64,000 bases of DNA from Euryodendron excelsum (taxonomy: Eukaryota > Streptophyta > Magnoliopsida > Ericales > Pentaphylacaceae), in the NCBI GenBank assembly GCA_033060915.1, contig CM065397.1, forward strand, positions 20,097,501-20,161,500. Reading direction: 5' to 3'. A model generated the notes under the pieces. That model saw nothing but the letters and a program-made list of their open reading frames with translations, did not search any database and was not told where the DNA came from. The translations under genes were made by a program, and so were the position numbers. Shown here piece after piece: positions 47,408 through 57,564 of this stretch. Numbering within the stretch: the stretch's first letter is position 1; every line of letters begins with the position of its first letter.

Positions 47408-49207
47408 TGTTGGCCCAAGTGTGCAACCCAAGAGGGGGGTGAATTAGGTTAAAAAATAATCATTAATAATTTTAACTAAAAAATGATTAAGCAATCTAAT
47501 AGTAAAATCAAAGTATATGTGTAATGTGTTCAGGCAATCTCAAACGAGAAATGAAAAACAGAGCACAAAATGAACATAATGATTTGCCGAAGTTCAGTCA
47601 CAACTCGTGACCTACGTCCTCACCCTCAAGACCTCCTTGAAAGCTCTTCTACTATACAATGAACAATTACAAGACAGGTGCTAGTTGATCCAGTGCCTAG
47701 CTCACTTCTCACAAGAGCTCTTCTCAAGCTCTCAAATCTCCCCAAGTGATTTTGTCCAAGCTTCACTCAAACTTATAAGTGTTTTTAACAAGAACACTCA
47801 AACTCACAAGTGTTTTTAACAAGAACACTCAAACTCACAGGTTTCTAAACCCACCTAAATAGAATAAATGAGGTTTACACAAAGTATCTCTCTCAATGAG
47901 TGGATGAAATCAGTGTAAGATCAGTAAATCCCCAATATCTCAGCAAAGCAACAATAGCAACTAGGGTTCATACCTTCAAATTTGATTATTGCATTTGTAT
48001 GTATGTCCTCTCTATGCATATATGTTGTGGGGATCTTGTATATATGCCTTAGATTCGATTCTAGCCGTTAAAGGTAATTGAGGTTGCATTAAATACAAAA
48101 ACACAGCTGTAGAATGTTTAAAAATATTACCGTTACAGTGGCATGAGTCAACCCTTAGGCTGCAAGTGTTAACACCTTCTTGTTCTGAACACTACTCTTC
48201 AAGCAATCTGCCTCCATGTGTCGACTTTTGAGGAATCAAGTGTCAACTCTTTTAAGTTTTAACATGTATCTCTAAGGCGCTTTCTTCATGTGTCGACTCT
48301 TCTAGGCTCATATGTCAACTCCTTTAAGGATATTCTCAAGGTCATGCACTATGTCTCCATGTGTCGACTCCCGTAGGCTCATGTGTCGACTCTTTTAATA
48401 ATTTATCAAAATTATGCACTATGTCTCTATGTGTCGACTCCTGTAGGCTTAACTGTCGACTCTTTTAAGGATTTTTCAAAGTCAAACAATCTATCTCCAT
48501 GTGTCAACTCCTGATGGTGTAAGTGTCCACACCTAATGAGCTAAGTGTTGACTCCTAGAATGAATGTGTCAACTCTTGCCAATTCAAATGCTCAAGTTCA
48601 AGTTACTGTCTTCATGTGTCAACCCTTGGAGTGGATGTGTCGATTTTTGCCAATTCAAATGCTCAGGTTCAATTCACTATCTTCATGTGTCAACTCCTAG
48701 AGTGGATGTGTCGACTCTTACCAATTCTATAGGCTTCATTTTGCGGGACTTCTTCAACCTTCTTCCAATTCGTCAAATACTTCAATCATGTTTCAGATTA
48801 GGCTTCTAAGACTTGAAATGTCTCCTTCCATGCATATTGTTCTTCAAAAACTTCTTCAATCAATTCATGGCTTCACTTGGTTTGTTGAGATTTCAATAAA
48901 TCTTCCAATAGATCTTTCAAAAGTTGTGATATCATTTCACTTGATTTTTACCACGTTCAATCTCTTCGAGAGAAATCATTTGAATTAGATTACATCTAGG
49001 ACTCTTCAATTCATATAGTTTCTTTCATCCTTTCAAGGTTTCAAACACACTCTTCAAATCTTCTTAACAAGCTTCACAAATTCTTTAATATATTTAAGCT
49101 TTAAGTCATAGTCTAATTAATGCATGATATAATCTGCACACTAAGTAAAGTAATTAGACATTTAAACAAATATTTGTTATTATTAAAATTAAGGCATGGA
49201 GTCAATA
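47408..49207 (-). mobile_element. solo LTR of the Copia-C family, TSD GGTTT
   Basis: 1,800 bases, homologous to the Copia-C 5' LTR at 52,077-53,525. It begins TGTTGGCCC and ends GGAGTCAATA (plus-strand view), with perfect GGTTT duplications at 47,403-47,407 and 49,208-49,212. The flanks join into the uninterrupted RT coding sequence seen in fragment D. It carries an array of TGTGTCGACTC-like motifs. Confidence 0.88.
48220..48725. repeat. GTCGAC motif array in the LTR
   Basis: About 16 imperfect copies of (A/C)TGTGTCGACTC are spaced 20-60 bases apart. Seven keep an exact GTCGAC core and the others are mostly GTCAAC, GTTGAC or GTCGAT, that is, CpG-to-TpG/CpA changes. A smaller set is in the 5' LTR (about 52,745-53,060) and four are near 8,354-8,452. 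Confidence 0.7.
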
Positions 49208-49212
49208 GGTTT

Positions 49213-49445
49213 AACTCTTCTTGCATTGCCAAAATTCAAAATTCAAAATTCAAAATTTATCATTTTTAGCATCTTGAAAATATTTTGATTTAATTTGTGA
49301 TAGGAAAGCAAGATGATCTTGTTCTTACCCTTCTTGCATTGCCAAAATTCAAAATTCAAAATTTATCATTTTCAGTATCTTGAAAATATTTTGATTCAAT
49401 TTGTGATAGAAAAGCAAGATGATTCAATCTGAGAGATGATTTTGT
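49213..49445 (-). repeat. two-copy tandem duplication in Copia-C pol
   Basis: A block of about 120 bases starting CTTCTTGCATTGCC and ending AAGATGAT(C/T) occurs twice (from about 49,218 and about 49,341). Fragment D and Copia-E have a single copy. Short AAATTC repeats near the start of each copy may have promoted slippage. Confidence 0.65.
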
Positions 49446-50553
49446 TCTTACCCTTTGTGATGGATCACCTAGTATTTGCTCTATTAGATAATTGTGGACA
49501 AACTTTCATTCTTTTGGCAGCCCTTGGTTTACATATTGTTGGCTTGAAGGAATGTTTTGGTCTCTTTTCTCTTGTAGTGGAGCTTCACTTTGAGTTGGAT
49601 TAATGTTAACGTGTCCATGCTTTGTTCCATATCATCACTCACAATATTATTTAGCAAAGAATTTAGTTCATCAAAGATAACATGGATTGATTCTTCAACA
49701 ACTAAAGTTCTTTTATTGAATATTCTATAGGCCTTGTTATGTGTGGAATAGCCAAGAAAGACATCTTCATCAGATTTTGCACCAAACTTATCAAGATTGT
49801 CCTTATTATTATTCAACATAAAGCATTTGCATCCAAAATCTTTGAAGTATAAAACATTTAGTTTATTGTCTTTTCAAAGCTCATATGGGGTTTTATTTAA
49901 AAACTTTCTCACCAAAACACTGTTTAAAACATAGTAAGCTGTGTTAATATCTTCAGCCTAAAAATATTTTGGCAAATTATTTTCACAATGCATTGTTCTT
50001 CTTATTTCTTTCAAAATCTTGTTTTTTCTCTCAACAACCCCATTTTGTTGAGAAGTTCTAGGTGCTGAAAAATTGTGTTCAAAATTATTTTCATTACAAT
50101 ATATTTCAAAAGGTTTTCATTTCAAACTCACCACCATGGTCAGTCCTAATTGCTGTAATTGTAAATCTTTTTTTTATTTTGAACCTTTTTGCAAAACTTG
50201 GTGAAGAAAACAATCATTTTATCCTTATGAGCTAGAAAGAATGTCCAAGTGTATTTTGAGTAAACATTAACAATGATAAGGGCATATTGCTTACCACCTA
50301 AACTTAAGGTTCTAGTTAGTCCAAATAAATCTATATGCAATAGTTGTAGTGGCCTAGAAGTAGAGAGCATATTAGTATATTTGAAAGAAATTCTAGTTTG
50401 CTTCCCTATCTGATATACATTACAAATTTTGTCTTTTTCAAATTTGAGTTTTGGAAGACCATTCACTAATTCATTTTTCGATATATTTGAAAGAATGCTC
50501 ATATTTATATGACCAAGCCTTCTATGCCACAACGAACTATCTTCACTATTCAT
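49446..50553 (-). pseudogene. Copia-C integrase
   Basis: The minus strand has LWHRRLGHINMSILSNISKN (GAG-pre-integrase, about 50,480-50,535) and HIDLFGLTRTLSLGGKQYAL with the first catalytic Asp (about 50,285-50,330). RTDHGGEF keeps the second Asp (about 50,130-50,150). FLGYSTHNKAYRIFNKRT follows (about 49,700-49,760). Frame breaks at about 50,145 and 49,820-50,000 make it non-functional. Confidence 0.8.
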
Positions 50554-50918
50554 AGGTGCAAGGTATTTGATTTTTCAAAAAGATAAATCATTTAAGTCAA
50601 AAATATAAATATTGTCTTGTCTCTAACCAATCAATATGGTTTTATTATCATTGATGTTTACTATATCACACTTTGAGGATTCAAAAATAACTTTACAACC
50701 TTATTACACAATTAACTAATACTTAACAGGTTGTGCTTAAAGTCTTTAATAAGTAAAACATTTTCAATTGAAGTAGAAGAACTTTTATCAATACTGCCTA
50801 TACCAATAATCTTGCCTTTGCTGTTATCTTCAAAAGTGACCAAGCCTCGATCCTTTGATGTGAGAGATGAGAATTGAGCTTCATCTCCAGTCATGTGTCT
50901 TGAACAACTACTATTCAA

Positions 50919-52019
50919 TTACCAATGGTCCTTTTTGGACTTTACTTGAAGATATACCTCAGATTCCTCCTCTTGTGCCGTGAGGCATAGGTTTGCAACT
51001 TCTTGAGGTTCAGCTTCCTCATCAGAGTTAGATTCATCAGCTTCACTCCATGTGGTGGTAGCTAGAGCCCTTCTTCCTTTACTTGTCTGTCCTTTCTTTT
51101 TTAACATAGGACACTCAGTTTTAATGTGTCTTGGCTTCTTGTATTCATAGCATATGATGGTTGAATTCTTGTTATTGAGTTCACCTTTTGCTTTAGGCTT
51201 CGTTCCTCCTTTCCACCTTCTTTTCACGAATCTTTTGAACTCTTTGTAATGAGAGCAAGATCTTCCTCATCTTCATCACTACTTCCAGATTCATTTTTTG
51301 ATTTGGTGGACTTGAATACAACAAATTTCTTCCTCTTGTTCTCCTCTTCTTAAGCAATTTGTTTTTGGGTCAGCTAATAGGTCATGAGAGATCCAAAAAG
51401 TTCCTTAAGTGACAATGTGCTGTGGTCTTTGGCTTTTCGCATAGCTATCACCTTGGCTTCCCATGTCTTTGGCAATAATCTTAGAATCTTTCTCACCTGT
51501 TCACTATTAGGGTACACTCTTCCAAGAGACTTTAAGCCATTAACAACGTCGATGAATCTAATGAACATTTCAGTTATAGTCTCATCAGATTTCATTCTAA
51601 ATAGTTTATAATTATGCACAAGAATGTTAATCTTGGACTCCTTGACCTGATTGGTCCCTTCATGAGTCACTCTAAGTTTATTCCAAATTTTCTTGGCAAA
51701 TTCACAAGTAGAGATGCTATTGAATTCATTGGGTCTAAGGCATAATATAATATATTCTTAACTTTAGAATTAGATTGTAAAAGCTTCAAGTCATTCTCAT
51801 CTCATCCCACTCACTTTTAGGTTTAGGGATGACTACCCTTTCAATAGTCTTGGTAGGAGTCTTAGGACCATTGACAATGATCCCTCATAACTCATAGTTA
51901 GCAAATTTAATATAAATCATCATTCTATTCTTTCAATAATTGTAGTTTGTCCCATTAAATATGAGGGGTCTATTGATAGATTAACCCTCACCTAGAGAGC
52001 TTCCAAATATTATTGTCAT
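50919..52019 (-). pseudogene. Copia-C gag
   Basis: It starts just inside the primer site (ATG at 52,019). Recognisable blocks are LIFNGTNYNY (about 51,955), a LRLLPKTWEAKVIAMRKAKD segment (about 51,420-51,490), SLKELFGSLMTY (about 51,380-51,410) and a zinc knuckle near 51,105-51,150 reading CYEYKKPRHIKTEC. The second Cys is Tyr, as in Copia-E. Stops occur within the first 20 codons and near 51,372. Confidence 0.78.
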
Positions 52020-52062
52020 GGATCAACTCTAAGGATGTTAGACATTTAAATATAAAGTACAA

Positions 52063-52074
52063 GCTCTGATACCA
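52063..52074 (-). promoter_or_regulatory. primer binding site of Copia-C
   Basis: The minus strand reads TGGTATCAGAGC (initiator tRNA-Met type), two bases after the 5' LTR. Confidence 0.9.
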
Positions 52075-52076
52075 AT

Positions 52077-53525
52077 TGTTGGCTCAAGAGTGTAACCCAA
52101 GAGGGGGTTAAATTGGGTTTCTAAAATTAACCACAAATAATTCTGACAAAAAATTGATTGAGCAAATTGATTAAACAATGTAATAGTAGAATCATTGAGT
52201 GTGCAAAACGAACACAGTGATTTATCGATGTTCAACCACAAGTCATGATCTACGTCCTCACCCCCAAGACCTCATTGAAAACTCTTCCACTATGCAATGA
52301 AGAATTACAAAGTAGGTGCTAGTTGACCAAGTGCCTAGATCTCTTCCTACAAGAGCTCTTTCCAAGCTCTCAAACTCCTCAAGTGATTTTGTCCAAATTT
52401 CACTCAAACTTACAAGTGTTTTTAACAAGAACACTCAAACTCACAGGTTTATAAATCCACCCAAATGGAATAAATGAGGTTTACACAAAGTATCTCTCTC
52501 AAAGAGTGGATAAAACAAGTGTAAGATTAGTAAATGCCCCAATATCTCAGCAAAATAACTATAGCAGTTAGAGTTTAAGATTTCAGATTCGATTCAGCAC
52601 TTAAATGTGTGTCCTCTTATATATAAATGATGTGGGGGTTCTTGTATATATGTCTTAGCATTGATTCTAGCCGTTGGAGATAATTGGGGTTGCATTAAAT
52701 GCAAGTTTAGAACTTCAGAACGTTTAAGAATATAGCCGTTACAGTGGCATAGGTCGATCCTTCGGCTGGATGTGTCGACTCTAACACACCTTTCCAAATA
52801 ATCTGCCTCCATGTGTGGACTCTTGATGAACGAAGTGTTGATTATTTTTACTTCTAGCATTTATCTCTAAGGCACTGTCCCGTTGTGTTAACTTTTGTAG
52901 GCTCATGTATTTACTCTTTTTAAGGACATTTTCCAAAGTTATGCAATCTGCACAAATGTGTCAACTTTTGTAGCTGAAGGTGTCGACTCCTTTAATCTTG
53001 GCAAGCTCAAGTTCAAGCCACTGTCTTCATGTGTCAACTCTTGGAGTGGATATGTCAACTCTTACCAATCCATAAACTTCTTTTTGTAGGTCTTCTTCAA
53101 CCTTCTCTCAAACCTTCAAGCACTTCAATGATTTTTCAGATTAAACTTCTAAAACTTGAAATGTCTCCTTCCATGCATGTTGTTCTTCAAAAACTTCTTC
53201 AATCAATCATGCCTTCACTTGGTTTGTTGTTCCAAGAGATCTTTCAAGACTTGTGATATTCATTTCACTTGATCTTTAGCACATTCAATCTCTTTAGGAA
53301 CTCATTTGAAGATAGTCTTGTTGAAATGTTTTTCGTCAAGGTGTCAACCTATCTTGCTCAACAAAACTTCTAAATTCCAATAAACTTCAATATTCTCCAA
53401 TAAGTTAAACTTCAAATCACATCCTTAAGAATGATTAAAATCATTAATAATCTGCATATTAAGTAGAATAATTAAACAACTAAACCAAATTTTGTTATCA
53501 TCAAAATCAAGACATGGAGTCAACA
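52077..53525 (-). mobile_element. Copia-C 5' LTR
   Basis: 1,449 bases. The minus strand starts TGTTGACTCCATG at 53,525 and ends AGCCAACA at 52,077, next to the primer site. It is homologous to the solo LTR at 47,408-49,207 but about 350 bases shorter in the motif-array region. Confidence 0.87.
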
Positions 53526-53674
53526 AGGCTTAGTAGTGCTCTAATGATGCTTGAAGCTCACACAACAGACCAAGGAGACCAAAGGCTACACATAAGGTAT
53601 TGATGCCATCTACAACAATAATACTTAGGAAAATGAGAATTTAGATGTACCGTATTAGTAATGCTTCAATTTAC

Positions 53675-53781
53675 TTCAGGGTTTCATCAAGAGCTCCTGG
53701 AAGCCTGTGCTCTCCATTGAATGCAGGAATTATCAAAGATATGTACTTCTCTGCTGGATCAACAATGTAAGGACATGGAAC
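53675..53781 (-). pseudogene. ALG5: orphan ALG5-like exon (dolichyl-phosphate beta-glucosyltransferase)
   Basis: A 107-base minus-strand exon is bounded by an acceptor (TTTGTTCCAG, just right of 53,781) and a donor (GTAAAT, just left of 53,675). It encodes VPCPYIVDPAEKYISLIIPA, then FNGEHRLPGALDETLN. This matches the start of the family-2 glycosyltransferase domain of ALG5, where the motif is usually DPAEKY(I/M)SLI(V/I)PA(Y/F)NEEHRLP. ALG5 transfers glucose from UDP-glucose to dolichyl phosphate at the ER. One conserved Glu (NEE) is Gly here. No other ALG5 exon was found in the window: Copia-C starts 150 bases downstream. It is either a gene fragment or one exon of a gene split by the nest. 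Confidence 0.7.
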
Positions 53782-53899
53782 CTGGAACAAATTCTTTTGC
53801 CAGAGTTAGTGGAAGCCAAGCCTCATTAAACGAGCATAAAAAGGACGCAACCCATATACAACGACAATAAAAACTGACGAAAAACTGCAAGCAAGAAGC

Positions 53900-54885
53900 C
53901 ATGCTCCCCAAATGCCAGCATGAGGTTGTAATGGCATGCTTTTTATCAACTTATATGCTTCTTAACCATCCAGTCCGCCCTGAAAGATCGACCATAATCC
54001 CATAATGTTCAGCTGAAGGCACAAGTCCATGCTTCTGCATTGAGGTGAAGCATTTATGGCCTTCTCAATATGGTCATATGCAGTTAATATCCGATGTAAG
54101 GTAACTAAATTTGGATATATTCAAACAATTGATTGCATCATTTTGCCTACCATTTATTTATGCCACATCCTAAAAGCATTGCAGAATAAGCAACCAAATC
54201 CTCCTTTTGCAAGCCCTGAAATAGCTTATACACCTTATCAATGCTTCCACACTTCGCGTACAAGCCTACTAAAAGCAGTAGCCAAATGATCATTGACTCT
54301 AGTTCTGAGTTGATCCATACGAAAGTTACATAACTCAATCCAAGACCCAAATCTCAGATCTCCCCTTTGGGAACAAGCAGATATAGCACTAACAAATGTC
54401 ATTTTATGTGGCTGAATATTTACATTGAATTGAAGCATCTTGTTGAATAGCGGCTATTTTTAGCATGGCAAGCTATCATGGCATTGTACAAGAGCAGATC
54501 TTTCTCACCCGTCTGGTCAAAGAGCTTCTGAGCAGACTCAACATCCCCACGATTTTTTAGTATCCAGAAATCACTGTAATCCAAGAAATGTTATTTTTTC
54601 TAGGCATTGCATCAAAAAAAATATGCGGACGTTCTATCTTTCCAGAGTCTAAATAGCCACTATCTTCACATTCCAACAAGCTATATTTCTTCCAGGCATC
54701 TGGCAAAACAAAGCACATGGTTGCTCCATATCGCCTGCTCTCCCATATCTAAAATCATTGAATTTGAAGACGCAACATCCTTCCCTGGCATCCCGTCAAA
54801 CAGACTAAGTCATGGCTAAGTTCCCCGAGAGCATTGAATTCCAAGGAACCACAGATTTTGCAATCCTTTTATCAAACACCTTCTT
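53900..54885 (-). pseudogene. PPR protein pseudogene
   Basis: Minus-strand fragments in three frames line up as successive pentatricopeptide repeats: LFDGMPGKDVASSNSMI (about 54,780-54,820), FFDAMPRKNNISWITVISGY (about 54,550-54,610), AQKLFDQTGEKDLLLYNAMI (about 54,475-54,535), PHKMTFVSAISACSQRGDL (about 54,360-54,410), YAKCGSIDKVYKLFQGLQKE (about 54,205-54,260) and a terminal HYGIMVDLSGRTGWL (about 53,965-54,015). The motif series is that of PLS-class plant PPR proteins, which act in organelle RNA processing. Multiple frameshifts and stops, and no N-terminal targeting region, show that it is dead. Confidence 0.75.
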
Positions 54886-55186
54886 GTGCAATCTTCATAT
54901 TGCCTTGCTTTGATTAGAAATCCACGAGCTGTTTTCACATAAATACTCTACAACACCCATATTTGTGAACTTGAGCATGAAATGAAACAACCCCCACCCC
55001 CACCCACACAAATAGATATATACAGACATGTATATACTAGTGGTTCGGCACATGCCCAACCACATTTTCAATAAACACACAACAGGGGAATTCGAAAAAA
55101 AAAAAAAACAGTGAAACTAACTTATGGTTTGAATTTGTAAAAATACATCATTGCTTGCATCTACAACTCTAAATTTATTGATTTTT

Positions 55187-55287
55187 TACAAGCTCAAATC
55201 ACATGCTTGTTCAGCTTCACGTAAGCAACTTCTAAAGGTACTCCAAGGAGGTTCATCCATTTCATCATATTCATCAAATAAAAACTG
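55187..55287 (-). other. exon-like open segment, unknown family
   Basis: The minus strand encodes FLFDEYDEMDEPPWSTFRSC, then LREAEQACDLSL and a TAA. A diverged copy of its last half is near 56,631-56,683 (MDDPSWNIF with a stop). The composition looks like protein and not like random AT-rich DNA. I do not recognise the family. Confidence 0.35.
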
Positions 55288-55454
55288 TTATGTTACCTGT
55301 TCAAACCCATGAAGAGGACCCGTGTTAAAAGTTTTTCTATTATCGACCATTGTTGTGTTTAACCAATCATAGAGCCAAGAGAAACAATACATCATAGAAA
55401 CCATAAACGGAAATGTTTATTGACCGTAGTGCTTCTATTACCTATTGATTTTCT

Positions 55455-55613
55455 TTATTGGGTCGGGGTAAAGGGTGAAGAAAGGTTCTTCCAGTTGGTG
55501 TAAGAGTAAAAATCTCCCAGGCAATCACGAAACTGAAGTTTGAAATCACCAGCCAACTCTATACAACCAGGCTCCCCAGGCGGTGAAAAATCCATGATCC
55601 CTTTCTTTGGGCA
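55455..55613 (-). other. exon-like open segment, unknown family
   Basis: It begins after an acceptor-like TTTGGTTTAG and encodes CPKKGIMDFSPPGEPGCIEL, then AGDFKLQFRDCLGDFYSYTN, ending at a TAA at 55,455. It is well-formed, protein-like sequence on the same strand as its neighbours at 55,187 and 56,346. It may be part of a relic gene. Function unknown. Confidence 0.4.
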
Positions 55614-56345
55614 CTAAACCAAAATTCTTCAGGCTGTGTACATACATGGTGTGACAAACACACTAATAAGTAACAACAGGTCCTTGGTTCTTGGATGCTT
55701 CTTTGTTGAGAAGAGAACACCTGCAAGTCAGTATATGATCACTGATAGATAGAATCTTAACATATAAATTCCTCTCTAGATTAAAGTTGAAGCACAGCTA
55801 GCATGGAGTTTACAGGCTGCAAACATGCAAAGCATATAGTTTTGCAATCTCAAGTAAACAAATTACAGGTTGTGCAATCTTCACAGTAACACTTTGACTG
55901 TCCAGCCATTTCAAATCACGGTAAATGCTAAGACTGATTGAAAAAGATGCAAAGACAAGCCATTCTATGCAAAAGCCAAGACGATCTAGCACCATAGTAG
56001 TTGCAGCAATTGTTTGTTATGCCTGACATGATTCAATTCGAACAAATATAGGCCACACTAAGATTGTCAAGAGGAATAATAAAATCAATTGTAACACTGT
56101 GGCTCCAACAGAACAAAAATATTAGCAGTTGTTCATAGACCATCCAAGGCTGCTTATGTAGTCACACTCCCACTTGCACATTTTGAAACAATATTGGTTC
56201 ACATACTGACATACAGATACATTAATTGACCAAAAAAATGAAAACAGAATTTAAATTCAATCTTTCACCCAACTCCATAATTAATCGTAAATTCTTATTC
56301 CATGAGGAAAGGAAATAAGCAACTCACAGCCCTCATGCAACCAAC

Positions 56346-56429
56346 TCAGTACTGCTCATGCACCAATTCTTTGTTTCCATCCACATAGTCCTTCATGGCT
56401 GTAAATGTTCTCGCAGTTGCTATGGCTTC
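56346..56429 (-). other. terminal-exon-like segment, unknown family
   Basis: After an acceptor-like CAATTTGTAG (minus strand) it encodes EAIATARTFTAMKDYVDGNK ELVHEQY and then a TGA. No family was recognised. Confidence 0.35.
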
Positions 56430-56668
56430 CTACAAATTGAAAGTTCTATCATTATGAGTTCCGGTGAATCAAATTTAAAAATTACTTCAACTAAACTGAG
56501 GGATGGAGGATGAAATTTGCTTACTGTCAGTGCTATCATTCCTGGCACAACGGCAATCCTAAAACCTTTAACAATATATTCCCCTCCAAAAAAAAAATCT
56601 CTCATGTGCAAATGGTGGATTCACACCTTGTTCAACTTCATGTAAGCAACTTCAAAAGATATTCCAAG

Positions 56669-56747
56669 ACGGATCATCCATTATAATATTCAGTATAAGT
56701 TGGTGTCACGGATCATCCATTGAATATTCAGTATAAGTTGGTGTCAA
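56669..56747. repeat. two tandem copies of a 38-bp unit
   Basis: ACGGATCATCCATT(ATA)ATATTCAGTATAAGTTGGTGTC occurs twice in a row. The unit lies inside the diverged copy of the 55,187 segment. Confidence 0.75.
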
Positions 56748-57307
56748 AAAGTTAAACAGCAATTGCAAATAAAATCATGCTGGTTTCCCTGCACCTCATC
56801 TTGCCTTTTTTAGATTCATTTGAGCTCATAGAAATTCTTCCCCTACCAAACAAAAACTGACAGAAAAGTACAGTACCCACCAAGAAATAGTTTCAGAATC
56901 CAAGCAAGCCATTGATGGGCCAACACAGCACATAATGCCCTGCTGGTCATCCATTGAAGGCCATGGCAAGCTTAGAATCCTCCTTTCCCTACATAGACTG
57001 AACAAATTCATTAATCCTCATATGACGCACCTTATACGATATTGTAACAATATAACTTTTAGCACCTGGGAACATAATTGTGAGTTGAACTCTTGTTAAG
57101 CATTTTTACGAGCATTTAGGGTGCACAATTTTTCCACCCATACTAATTTGGATCTTATCATCCCGTAATACACAATTTAGTTCAAAAAAAAAAAAACAAA
57201 CAAAGACCTAGAAACAAGTGACCATACAATACATATCGACTGAAGGAGTACCAAATTAAAAATACCAAACATAATAAGATCTATATATATTCATAAAGTA
57301 CTCTAAC

Positions 57308-57390
57308 CTAATACTGGCTCAGGAAGTCGAAGTACTTCTCTTCTTCAAGCATCGTCGTCTTATATCTGTACAGACAAGGCCATGCAACGG
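57308..57390 (-). other. terminal-exon-like segment, unknown family
   Basis: After an acceptor-like ATTTGCAG (minus strand) it encodes VAWPCLYRYKTTMLEEEKYF DFLSQY and ends at TAG. About 100-180 bases upstream (57,485-57,566) there is a two-copy repeat of about 47 bases containing TATGACAGTGGGAGC. Not recognised; possibly the end of a small gene or of a relic. Confidence 0.35.
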
Positions 57391-57564
57391 CTGCAAATGA
57401 ATTTACTCATAACCGGCGTTGTTCTAGGTGTTGATACATGACTGATTTTGGCCAACATACGTTAGATTTGGCAGAAAGATAGCGTGATATGACAGTGGGA
57501 GCAGCTACTGCATCTGCATTAGTCCCGGTGAGGTATGACAGTGGGAGCGGCTGCTGTGTCTGGA

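Noticed and set aside
48220..48725. Regularly spaced short repeats as a possible CRISPR array
   Set aside because: This is a eukaryotic LTR. The motif is 11 bases with variable spacing and degenerate copies, and no cas-type genes are present.
54895..55080. 61-codon minus-strand frame upstream of the PPR relic as its N-terminus
   Set aside because: It has no PPR motif or targeting signal and includes a CA/GT-rich simple-sequence stretch. It cannot be tied to the pseudogene.
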